Both the position numbers and the translations under genes were made by a program. 5,846 nucleotides of DNA from an uncultured Pseudomonadota bacterium (lineage in GTDB: Bacteria > SAR324 > NAC60-12), in NCBI GenBank assembly GCA_913056375.1, contig CAJXNF010000202.1, forward strand, positions 1 to 5,846, written 5' to 3'. This document shows positions 1 through 5,051 of the stretch, in pieces (within the stretch, counting starts at the first letter, position 1; each line of letters starts with the position of its first letter). Under the pieces are notes generated by a model that worked only from the letters and a program-made list of their open reading frames with translations, did not search any database and was not told where the DNA came from.

Positions 1-2
1 TT

Positions 3-239
3 GTCCGTCGTTTGAGGTCTCGGGGGTCTTCGGCGGCCTCCAGGACTGGATGGGATGCCCTGACGTCAGCGCTTGAGAACAAGGGCGACCTAAAACGGTG
101 GTCCATCAAGAACACAGCTGGCGGTCTGATTGTGACCACGGCCTGCGAACAGATCGTGGTGCACGGCATCACATGGCCAGCAATTGCCTTGTGTTTTGTC
201 GGAATCCTCCCCCTTGCGCTTAGTATGTTTGACAGATGA
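3..239 (+). CDS. Small membrane protein, 5'-truncated by window edge, phage-like
   Basis: I do not recognise this family. The reading frame is open to the left edge. The only start-like codon near the edge is a TTG at 12, which has no visible ribosome-binding site, so the gene more likely begins outside the window. The visible part is about 78 residues. It starts with a basic, Ser/Arg/Gly-rich stretch, continues with a polar segment around DLKRWSIKN, then a weakly hydrophobic stretch (AGGLIVTTACEQIVV), and ends in one convincing membrane segment (ITWPAIALCFVGILPLALSMF) just before the stop. The stop overlaps the next start as ATGA, which points to translational coupling with the following small membrane protein. 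Pairs of tiny, tightly overlapped membrane proteins are common in phage lysis or tail-end modules, so a holin-like role is possible but not shown. The G+C-rich composition differs from the rest of the window. Confidence 0.5.
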   Translation, partial: VRRLRSRGSSAASRTGWDALTSALENKGDLKRWSIKNTAGGLIVTTACEQIVVHGITWPAIALCFVGILPLALSMFDR

Positions 240-415
240 ACGATGGGGGCGACATCATAGCGCTAAACCTTGTATGGTTAGGCTGGGAGATGGCACGATG
301 GCAGGAGGTTATTGACTGGACGCTGAGCCTCGCCGGTGCCTGCACACTGCTCGCTATAAACGTCGTCAGGCTGCGCAAGATGCTCCGTCAACGGCGCGAT
401 GTTGATAACGGCTGA
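236..415 (+). CDS. Small single-pass membrane protein, 59 aa, overlaps upstream gene
   Basis: This unrecognised 59-residue protein starts with ATG at 236 inside the ATGA overlap with the previous gene and ends with TGA at 413-415. Translation shows a short N-terminal part with several Trp residues (VWLGWEMARWQEV), one probable membrane helix at about residues 26-44 (IDWTLSLAGACTLLAINVV), and a strongly basic tail (RLRKMLRQRR) that by the positive-inside rule would lie in the cytoplasm. There is no clear Shine-Dalgarno sequence, which fits coupling to the upstream gene. Size, overlap and topology resemble small phage lysis or accessory proteins, but no diagnostic motif is present. The frame shares the raised G+C of bases 1-415, and the composition drops sharply right after its stop. 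Confidence 0.5.
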   Translation: MNDGGDIIALNLVWLGWEMARWQEVIDWTLSLAGACTLLAINVVRLRKMLRQRRDVDNG

Positions 416-929
416 CCGAAAAAATTTTTTTAGAACCTCGTAACTCAGTTAAATCACATGGAAGTGGTAAGAAACGATGTTTCCAATCACTTATTGTCGT
501 CAACGATCAAAAACAAAAAGTTTTTTTCGAATTATTGAAAAAATTTTCCCCTGACTTTTTAAAGTTTTTCTCTACCATGGATGACAAAATGAAGTTGAAC
601 AAATTTCTTATGGAGACGAACATCAAGACGAAGAAGGACTTGTAATAGAATCAGAACAGGAAATTTCCCAAGAAGCAAAGGATCTTCAAGATTTAGAATC
701 TCTTGAGAGTTCTAATCCCACACTGACTATTCCAGATAAGGTTTCAGAACCATCCTCAGAAGAGGAAGAAAATTCAACTGATCCACAAAATGAACAATCT
801 GCTGCCAATCTCCAGTTCCTCCAAGAGCGCTACAATCGAATTGCTGATGCTGCTCTAAGAGAGGGTAAATTAGAGCTAGCCAAGGACTGCTATGATAGCT
901 TGGCAAAAATATTAAGACTGATGAAATAA
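409..929 (+). pseudogene. Frameshifted or start-less gene for an acidic protein with a short helical C-terminal domain
   Basis: The frame from 594 to the TAA at 927-929 codes for about 111 residues that look genuinely protein-like. There is a Glu/Asp/Ser/Gln-rich, probably disordered region, then a compact amphipathic end (about FLQERYNRIADAALREGKL through AKILRLMK). It has no ATG, GTG or TTG in a usable place and is closed upstream by TGA at 582-584. A second frame, open from 409 and including ATG at 577 (MDDKM), runs through this spot to TAA at 643-645. A single-base indel at about 585-600 would join them into one protein. The upstream half reads as a Lys/Phe-rich segment (VFFELLKKFSPDFLKFFS). 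The C-terminal piece loosely resembles the DUF4167 pattern of paired short helices (xRYxxxAxxALxxGxxxxA), which is only a suggestion. Either a decayed gene or a sequencing error would explain this. The A6T7 tract at 419-431 marks the change from G+C-rich to A/T-rich DNA. Confidence 0.5.
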
Positions 930-1032
930 TTTGCTAGTATCGGAATCACCGTAAATTCTTTGATGACAGCAATCCGCTTCTGTTGCAGAATAATTATCAT
1001 CTCTCAAAAACCATTGAACTGAAGCGGCTTAG

Positions 1033-1449
1033 ATGTCTGACCTGACGATCCCCAAAAACCTTCTCGAAAAAAAAGAGAAGACCTACCCAGTCCAGATCAC
1101 AACCCCTGCTGAAAAAATCACTGAATTCACCTTACAGTTAGATGCTGGATTAGCGCGGACAAATGATACAGCTAACAACGAAGCTGCCCGCTTGCAGGCT
1201 CAAGCGCGCCTATTATTAGAGCAAGCACAGCTGATAGAATGGCAAGCTGACATTCGTCAGAAAATTCGATCTTCAAGCATTCGATTCAAACCAGCAGTCC
1301 ATCAGGATTACTATCTTTATGAAAACTCTGGTGATCCTCAATTAACAATGATTTCTCCTGATGAGTGGGCTGGACCTTCTCCGTATGGTGCATGCCTGGC
1401 GAAAGTTCGACAATTAGGGGATCTGACTTGGGACGTCCAACACCCTTGA
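1033..1449 (+). CDS. DUF2452 (C1orf50-like) family protein
   Basis: This 138-residue soluble protein has no signal peptide or membrane segment. The N-terminal ~30 residues are Lys-rich and probably flexible. Residues 44-80 are an Ala/Gln/Glu/Arg-rich helix. The conserved core follows: FKP (85-87), YYLYE (93-97), SPDEW (108-112) and a final LTWD (131-134). This order (helix, then FKPxxxxxYYLYE, then SPxEWG, then a C-terminal W) is the pattern I know from DUF2452, the family of the human protein C1orf50. No biochemical function is established, so none is assigned. ATG 1033 is the first start after an in-frame TAG at 1030-1032; the only upstream purine stretch is a weak GAAG. It is the first gene of a close run with the DUF971 gene (7-base gap) and ribH, so co-transcription is likely. 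Confidence 0.8.
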   Translation: MSDLTIPKNLLEKKEKTYPVQITTPAEKITEFTLQLDAGLARTNDTANNEAARLQAQARLLLEQAQLIEWQADIRQKIRSSSIRFKPAVHQDYYLYENSGDPQLTMISPDEWAGPSPYGACLAKVRQLGDLTWDVQHP

Positions 1450-1456
1450 ATTCCTG

Positions 1457-1774
1457 ATGCAAAACCTTCGGAAAAGACGCATAGAAAAAGTCCTCGTCGA
1501 AAATGATTTATATTTGCTGTGGAAGGACGGAATGGAAGCTCGGCTCTCCTATTTCGATTTGAGAGATGCCTGTCCATGCGCACTTTGTGTAAACGAACTC
1601 ACAGGTGAGAAAATCTTGAAATCCTCCGATATTCGTCAAGACATTCAGCCATCGAGAAGTGAATTCGTTGGAAATTATGCACTAAGGTTCTACTGGAATG
1701 ACGGACATGACTCAGGCATTTATAATTTTCGAATGCTCCGTGAATTGTGTGAGCATACTCTTTCCAAATCCTGA
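1457..1774 (+). CDS. DUF971 protein (gamma-butyrobetaine hydroxylase-like N-terminal domain)
   Basis: This 105-residue protein consists almost entirely of one DUF971 domain. Visible hallmarks are LYLLWKDG (18-25), LRDACPCALCVNELTG (35-50), VGNYALRFYWNDGHDSGIY (71-89) and a final LRELC (94-98). Cys39, Cys41, Cys44 and His84 match the three-Cys/one-His zinc site known from the N-terminal domain of gamma-butyrobetaine hydroxylase, so a structural zinc is expected. The catalytic Fe(II)/2-oxoglutarate dioxygenase domain of that enzyme is absent, so hydroxylase activity is not. The domain is also known fused to Mrp/ApbC-type Fe-S carriers (as in plant HCF101), so a link to Fe-S or metal handling is possible but is inference. 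ATG 1457 follows the upstream stop by 7 bases with no clear Shine-Dalgarno sequence; an in-frame TGA at 1424 excludes a long extension. ribH follows after 14 bases. Confidence 0.88.
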   Translation: MQNLRKRRIEKVLVENDLYLLWKDGMEARLSYFDLRDACPCALCVNELTGEKILKSSDIRQDIQPSRSEFVGNYALRFYWNDGHDSGIYNFRMLRELCEHTLSKS

Positions 1775-1788
1775 ATCATCGAAATACT

Positions 1789-2265
1789 ATGCAGGAACTC
1801 AAAATAAATTTATTAGCCGAAGGGCTCAGGATCGTAATAGTTGCGTCAAGATTTAACGAAATGATCGTCGACCGACTCATCGAAGGCGCATCAGACACTT
1901 TCCGGCAATTTGGTGGTAGTCCGGATGAGCTACTGCTTACGAGAGTTCCAGGTGCTTTTGAAATTTCAACTGCCGCCCGTCAATTTGCAGAAACCGAAGC
2001 CTATGATGCAATTGTTTGTTTAGGAGCTGTCATTCGGGGTGCAACTTCGCACTATGATCACGTTTGTTCGGCCGTGACCAGCGGAGTGGCCGCAGTAGGT
2101 GCAGACACAGGCATTCCCACAATCTTTGGCCTGCTCACTACAGATACGATTGAACAAGCGATTGAACGATCAGGGACAAAGGCAGGAAATCAAGGAAGAT
2201 ACGCAATGCAAGCTGCCATAGAAATGGCAAACCTGACTAGAGCCATTTCAGCCCGACATGATTAA
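1789..2265 (+). CDS. ribH: 6,7-dimethyl-8-ribityllumazine synthase
   Basis: RibH condenses 5-amino-6-(D-ribitylamino)uracil with 3,4-dihydroxy-2-butanone 4-phosphate to 6,7-dimethyl-8-ribityllumazine, the penultimate step of riboflavin synthesis, in the cytoplasm and usually as a pentamer or 60-mer shell. The 158-residue length is normal. Family signatures are complete: SRFN (20-23), VPGAFEI (53-59), the phosphate-binding and catalytic stretch IRGATSHYDHVC (82-93) with His88, then LLTTDTIEQAIERSGTKAGN (115-134) with Arg127 and Lys131. His88 and Arg127 fall at the same numbers as the known B. subtilis residues. It lies 14 bases after the DUF971 gene with no strong Shine-Dalgarno sequence, suggesting expression as part of the DUF2452-DUF971-ribH run. 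The other riboflavin genes and nusB, frequent neighbours elsewhere, are not in this window, and I see no FMN riboswitch. Confidence 0.96.
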   Translation: MQELKINLLAEGLRIVIVASRFNEMIVDRLIEGASDTFRQFGGSPDELLLTRVPGAFEISTAARQFAETEAYDAIVCLGAVIRGATSHYDHVCSAVTSGVAAVGADTGIPTIFGLLTTDTIEQAIERSGTKAGNQGRYAMQAAIEMANLTRAISARHD

Positions 2266-2274
2266 GCGTTTAGA

Positions 2275-2305
2275 AATTGAGGACTCATGTCACAGCTCTT
2301 CAATT
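2275..2305. terminator. Weak stem-loop between convergent genes, possible bidirectional terminator
   Basis: AATTGAGGA (2275-2283) can pair with TCTTCAATT (2297-2305), giving nine pairs including one G-U, around a 13-base loop. It sits exactly between ribH, whose stop is at 2263-2265, and the convergent Gate-protein gene, whose stop codon lies inside the right arm. The stem is A/T-rich and no long T-run follows on either strand, so intrinsic termination would be weak. The location is the main argument. Confidence 0.3.
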
Positions 2306-3274
2306 ATTCTGATGCCAGAACCAGAATTTAAATTTTGAGTCAGGCCATGTCCCAAACATTTTGACCATTAGCCAAATTACTAAGAAACCAAACAAGAAAC
2401 GTCCCACCAAAATTCCAACCCAGTCAGCTCCCAGCAAAAGCATCAGTAGTGTATCTTCAATCGCACTGTGGCAAATACTCATGAGGGCAAGGGAGAAGTA
2501 AACATCCTTCATACTCAGCAATCCTGAGCGAGCTTCTCGCAAGATTAACCCACCACCATAGGCCAAGCCCAGCGTCACTCCGATAACAGTTAAATTGGTG
2601 GCTTCCCTTCCGATCCCTAGCGTTCGAAGAATTGGTGCCAGCAGGGACTGTAAATACCCGGTCAATCCCGTTTCATCAAGAAACTTCATCAGGGCCACCA
2701 GAGCAACCAAGATGACGAAGATCCAGAAAAGATTCTGAACTTCATTCCAGGCCCAGTTCATCAACCCAGGCTCTACTGGACTCGGTTCCCAAACCAATTG
2801 GGCAGTTTGTTGATTCCAATCCAGAGCACCCTGAATCACAAACAGCAAGTATCCGTAGACGATCGCAACTCCCACTCTCAGCAAGGCCATGCTCCAAAGC
2901 CGAGGCCCTGCTTTCTGAACAATTCTAAGCTCCACCGGCAAGTTGTGAGCAATCAACATCATTGACGTGAGGACCGTCACCTGAGCGATACTTAGTGGGT
3001 CAGCTTCCCCGATCAAGCTGATGTAGACCAGCATGGCCGCGTAGAAATTTGAAAACAAAGCTGTCGCCCACACCAAGCCTGTGTATCCGGGCAAACCAAG
3101 CAGTTGCATGACCGGTGTTAACCAGTCTCCGAGTATAGTAATCGCGCCAAATTCCTGAAGAATCTTGACAACAATCACCACCGGAATCATCAACTTGAAA
3201 AGCTCAAAGCTGATCTCGAGCGAATCTTTCCAGATAGTTTTTAGAACGTTTCCCCAGCGCGAATTTGCAATCAA
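2300..3274 (-). CDS. Two-domain nucleoside-recognition (Gate) family inner-membrane protein
   Basis: This 324-residue protein is very hydrophobic, with about eight or more membrane segments, and fits the 'nucleoside recognition/Gate' superfamily (related to SpmA/SpmB and to the gate of nucleoside and iron transporters). The fold is duplicated: ILQEFGAITILGDWLTPVMQ (38-57) in the first half corresponds to FLDETGLTGYLQSLLAPILR (198-217) in the second. Each half later carries a polar intramembrane motif, AHNLPVE (His110, Glu115) and CHSAIED (His269, Glu273). A loop at ~150-180 (polar, Trp/Pro-rich) separates the halves. Such proteins are assumed to be transporters, but substrates are mostly unknown. 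The start is a TTG at 3274 that overlaps the upstream dehydrogenase stop as TTGA, implying translational coupling. It is the last gene of the dehydrogenase operon, so uptake or efflux of that pathway's substrate is a reasonable inference. Confidence 0.8.
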   Translation of the reverse strand: MIANSRWGNVLKTIWKDSLEISFELFKLMIPVVIVVKILQEFGAITILGDWLTPVMQLLGLPGYTGLVWATALFSNFYAAMLVYISLIGEADPLSIAQVTVLTSMMLIAHNLPVELRIVQKAGPRLWSMALLRVGVAIVYGYLLFVIQGALDWNQQTAQLVWEPSPVEPGLMNWAWNEVQNLFWIFVILVALVALMKFLDETGLTGYLQSLLAPILRTLGIGREATNLTVIGVTLGLAYGGGLILREARSGLLSMKDVYFSLALMSICHSAIEDTLLMLLLGADWVGILVGRFLFGFLVIWLMVKMFGTWPDSKFKFWFWHQNN

Positions 3275-4035
3275 GTCCAGCCACCATCAACAACCAGTTG
3301 TTGCGCTGTGATCATGCGGCTAGCATCTGAAGCCAAAAACAGCGTAGCTTGCGCTAAATCTTCTGGTTGAACATGATCTGGCAAACATTGACGCTCTTCT
3401 AATTGTTTCAGCCCTTCTGGCGTAACGTGAAGCGTCAATTGTCTCTCGGTCATGACCCATCCCGGAACAAGCATATTGACTCTTACTCGATCTGCTCCAC
3501 CTTCATTGGCCAGAGATCTTGTGAATCCCCAAACCGCTGATTTTGCCGTGGTGTAAGCTGGCATCCCCGTTTGCTTAAGCATCCAGGATACAGAGCCATA
3601 GTTGATGATGGATCCACCACCATTTTCCTTCATCTGTGGCAGAACGGCCTGAGCCGTAAAAAAGAAGTGCCGTAGATTGGTAGCCATGCGCTCATCCCAA
3701 TACTCTGGGGTCACATCTTCAAGCTTATGCCGGGTGTCATTGGCTGCGTTATTGACCAATACCTGGATTGGGCCATGCTGAGCGTGGATTTCACGAATCC
3801 AGCCCTGCAATTCGTCAATCTTCAGCAAATTGATCGCTTTAAAGGTCGGGATACTTCCCCCAGCATTTGATAAGTGCTGGCAAAGGTCTTGAGCAGCTTC
3901 AGCGTTCAAATCCACGAAAAAAACTTCTGCATTTTGAGCACAAAACGCTTCCACAATGGCTTTGCCGATACCACTTGCACCGCCAGTGATAAACACTCTC
4001 TTGCCCGCAAGATCTGAGTAAATTGGATTGGTCAT
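3271..4035 (-). CDS. Short-chain dehydrogenase, D-xylose 1-dehydrogenase (XylB)-like sugar dehydrogenase
   Basis: This is a classical short-chain dehydrogenase of 254 residues from ATG 4035. The cofactor motif is TGGASGIG (17-24), with Asp42 favouring NAD(H) over NADP(H). Then come NNAA (95-98, normally NNAG), Asn120, Ser148 and the Tyr161-x3-Lys165 catalytic pair. Beyond these, segments such as RHKLEDVT..YWDER, NLRH, GSVSW, VPGWVMT and a VDGGW end closely resemble, from memory, Caulobacter crescentus XylB, which oxidises D-xylose to D-xylonolactone with NAD. An aldose or similar polyol substrate is therefore likely; the exact sugar is not shown. A longer version would start with TTG at 4068, overlapping the upstream stop as TTGA, but MTNPIYSDLAGK is the usual length before the glycine motif, so 4035 is preferred. 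It is the middle gene of the operon, and its stop overlaps the Gate-protein start by 4 bases. Confidence 0.88.
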   Translation of the reverse strand: MTNPIYSDLAGKRVFITGGASGIGKAIVEAFCAQNAEVFFVDLNAEAAQDLCQHLSNAGGSIPTFKAINLLKIDELQGWIREIHAQHGPIQVLVNNAANDTRHKLEDVTPEYWDERMATNLRHFFFTAQAVLPQMKENGGGSIINYGSVSWMLKQTGMPAYTTAKSAVWGFTRSLANEGGADRVRVNMLVPGWVMTERQLTLHVTPEGLKQLEERQCLPDHVQPEDLAQATLFLASDASRMITAQQLVVDGGWT

Positions 4036-4064
4036 CAGTTCCGGAATATTTGGTGTTGGAAATT

Positions 4065-4820
4065 TCAATAAGTGGCTCGCCCACCCGAGAGATCAAAGGC
4101 GGCTCCAGTCGTAAAGGAATTCTCTTCAGAAGCAATCCAGCAGACCATTGCAGCAATCTCTTCAACTTGAACAAAACGGCCTCTAGGAATCTTTGCGAGC
4201 ATATACTGAATGTGTTCCTCACTAATTTGCTCAAAAATCCTTGTTCGGGCTGCGGCCGGAGTGATGCAATTGACAGAAATATTTAAGTCAGCGGTTTCTT
4301 TGGCGAGTGATTTCGTCAAGGCAATCACACCCGCTTTGGATGCGGAATAAGCCGAAGCATTTGGGTTCCCTTCCTTACCAGCTATGGAGGCAATATTGAC
4401 AATTCGTCCATAGTTTTGCTGACGCATACCCGTGATTACGGCCCTACACACATAAAAAGTTCCGGTCAAATTGATATCCAGAGTTTTTTTCCATAGGGTC
4501 AAATCGTAGTTTTCAACAGTCGCAGTATCTCCAGCAATTCCCGCAGAGTTAACCAACACCTCTGCACCACCTAATTTATCTTTCGTGGAATCCCACGCAC
4601 TGTTAACAGAATCCAAATCAGACACATTGACTTGAATCGGAACAACCTGTCCTTCGGGATATTCAGATGCAACCGTTTCGGCAAGGCTAGCATCCATGTC
4701 CCAAATTGCGACCTTTGCACTCCCTGCCACAAGCCGATCCACAATCGCCCGTCCAATTCCTTGGGCACCACCTGTCACAATCGCCCGTTGGTTCGTAAAA
4801 TCGTAATGGTTCCTCGCCAT
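4065..4820 (-). CDS. Short-chain dehydrogenase/reductase, FabG-like, probable sugar-acid or polyol dehydrogenase
   Basis: This 251-residue classical short-chain dehydrogenase is the first gene of the minus-strand operon. The cofactor motif TGGAQGIG lies at 16-23, with Asp41 (AIWDMD) pointing to NAD(H). The family NNAG is NSAG here (91-94). The catalytic set is intact: Asn117, Ser145, Tyr158 and Lys162 (YSASK). The protein ends in DLSGGRATY. FabG-like enzymes with this type of C-terminus are, as I recall, frequent in sugar and sugar-acid gene clusters rather than fatty-acid clusters, and no acyl-carrier or fatty-acid gene is nearby. A catabolic dehydrogenase is preferred over 3-oxoacyl-ACP reductase, but the substrate is unknown. 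ATG 4820 is chosen because a strong AGGAG lies 5 bases upstream; the frame stays open to an ATG at 4877, which would add an unlikely 19-residue tail. A 29-base gap separates it from the preferred start of the next dehydrogenase. Confidence 0.88.
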   Translation of the reverse strand: MARNHYDFTNQRAIVTGGAQGIGRAIVDRLVAGSAKVAIWDMDASLAETVASEYPEGQVVPIQVNVSDLDSVNSAWDSTKDKLGGAEVLVNSAGIAGDTATVENYDLTLWKKTLDINLTGTFYVCRAVITGMRQQNYGRIVNIASIAGKEGNPNASAYSASKAGVIALTKSLAKETADLNISVNCITPAAARTRIFEQISEEHIQYMLAKIPRGRFVQVEEIAAMVCWIASEENSFTTGAAFDLSGGRATY

Positions 4821-4825
4821 AAATA

Positions 4826-4830
4826 CTCCT
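4826..4830 (-). promoter_or_regulatory. Strong Shine-Dalgarno sequence fixing the start of the first operon gene
   Basis: On the minus strand AGGAG is followed by five bases (TATTT) and then the ATG ending at 4820. It is the best ribosome-binding site in the window, and it decides for ATG 4820 over the in-frame upstream ATG at 4877. The other genes seen here have only weak sites or are translationally coupled. Confidence 0.85.
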
Positions 4831-4847
4831 ATTGGATGAGATTCAGA

Positions 4848-4871
4848 CTTGAGCCCTAAATTCGCCTCAAG
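4848..4871. repeat. Short inverted repeat in the leader of the leftward operon
   Basis: CTTGAG (4848-4853) and CTCAAG (4866-4871) are perfect 6-base inverted copies 12 bases apart, about 28-50 bases upstream of the ATG at 4820. They could be an operator or a small leader hairpin. Arms this short can arise by chance, so confidence is low. Confidence 0.25.
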
Positions 4872-4939
4872 AGACACTGAAATGAAGTTGAATGAGGACT
4901 TGGCAAGATTTCAATTGCCGTGTATGTTTGCGAATTTAG

Positions 4940-4952
4940 TCAGATTATCTGA
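4940..4952. repeat. Perfect palindrome, candidate operator 1
   Basis: TCAGAT-T-ATCTGA is a perfect inverted repeat with 6-base arms and a 1-base centre. Its half-site TCAGA recurs, with the arms in inverted order, in the palindrome at 4976-4993. Its place in a divergent intergenic region fits a binding site for a dimeric regulator. Confidence 0.5.
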
Positions 4953-4975
4953 AAAATTTACAAAAAGGTTTTAGC

Positions 4976-4993
4976 ATCTCTGAAATCAGAGAT
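4976..4993. repeat. Perfect 18-base palindrome, candidate operator 2
   Basis: ATCTCTGA-AA-TCAGAGAT is a perfect inverted repeat with 8-base arms around two bases. The core is TCTGA-AA-TCAGA, using the same half-site as the palindrome at 4940-4952; the centres are about 38 bases apart. It lies about 60 bases upstream of the ATG at 5052. No T-run follows and no gene ends nearby, so an operator is more likely than a terminator. Confidence 0.55.
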
Positions 4994-5051
4994 TCTGCAA
5001 GCCATCAAAAAAATCCACAAACGACCTAAACTAATTCAAGGCGAACATTGA

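Larger units (their letters stand above)
4821..5051. promoter_or_regulatory. Divergent control region between dehydrogenase operon and 2-hydroxyacid dehydrogenase
   Basis: This 231-base A/T-rich stretch separates two divergently transcribed catabolic genes and must hold both promoters. I could not identify sigma-70 -35/-10 pairs with good matches and spacing on either strand, so none are claimed. It does hold two perfect palindromes (4940-4952 and 4976-4993), a looser inverted repeat (4848-4871), the AGGAG of the leftward operon, and a weak AAGG at 5038-5041 for the rightward gene. No regulator gene is encoded in the window. I see no protein-coding content here. Confidence 0.7.

Noticed and set aside
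460..554. Mini-ORFs beginning at ATG 459 and ATG 477
   Set aside because: Each is only ~25 residues in low-complexity A/T-rich DNA, with no ribosome-binding site, and competes with a longer open frame.
585..645. Programmed -1 ribosomal frameshift
   Set aside because: In the overlap of the two frames no codon pair forms a canonical X XXY YYZ heptamer, and no obvious downstream stem-loop was seen.
930..1032. Promoter for the DUF2452-DUF971-ribH run
   Set aside because: A promoter must exist here or upstream, but no -35/-10 pair with good matches and 16-18 base spacing was found, so no position is claimed.
1338..1583. Minus-strand 81-residue frame across the DUF2452/DUF971 junction
   Set aside because: It is antisense to two well-supported genes, and its composition shows no protein family.
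1775..1788. FMN riboswitch controlling ribH
   Set aside because: The space before ribH is only 14 bases, and the sequence before the run (930-1032) shows no conserved RFN-element pattern that I can recognise.
3899..4286. Additional frames on both strands across the two short-chain dehydrogenases (3899-4234 minus, 4023-4286 plus)
   Set aside because: They overlap genes with intact catalytic motifs in other frames and translate to low-plausibility sequence without family features.
4571..4859. Frames at 4571-4771 (minus) and 4632-4859 (plus)
   Set aside because: These are shadows of the FabG-like dehydrogenase, with no ribosome-binding site or motif.
4821..4877. N-terminal extension of the FabG-like dehydrogenase to ATG 4877
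   Set aside because: The strong AGGAG at 4826-4830 and the normal distance from ATG 4820 to the glycine motif both favour the shorter form.
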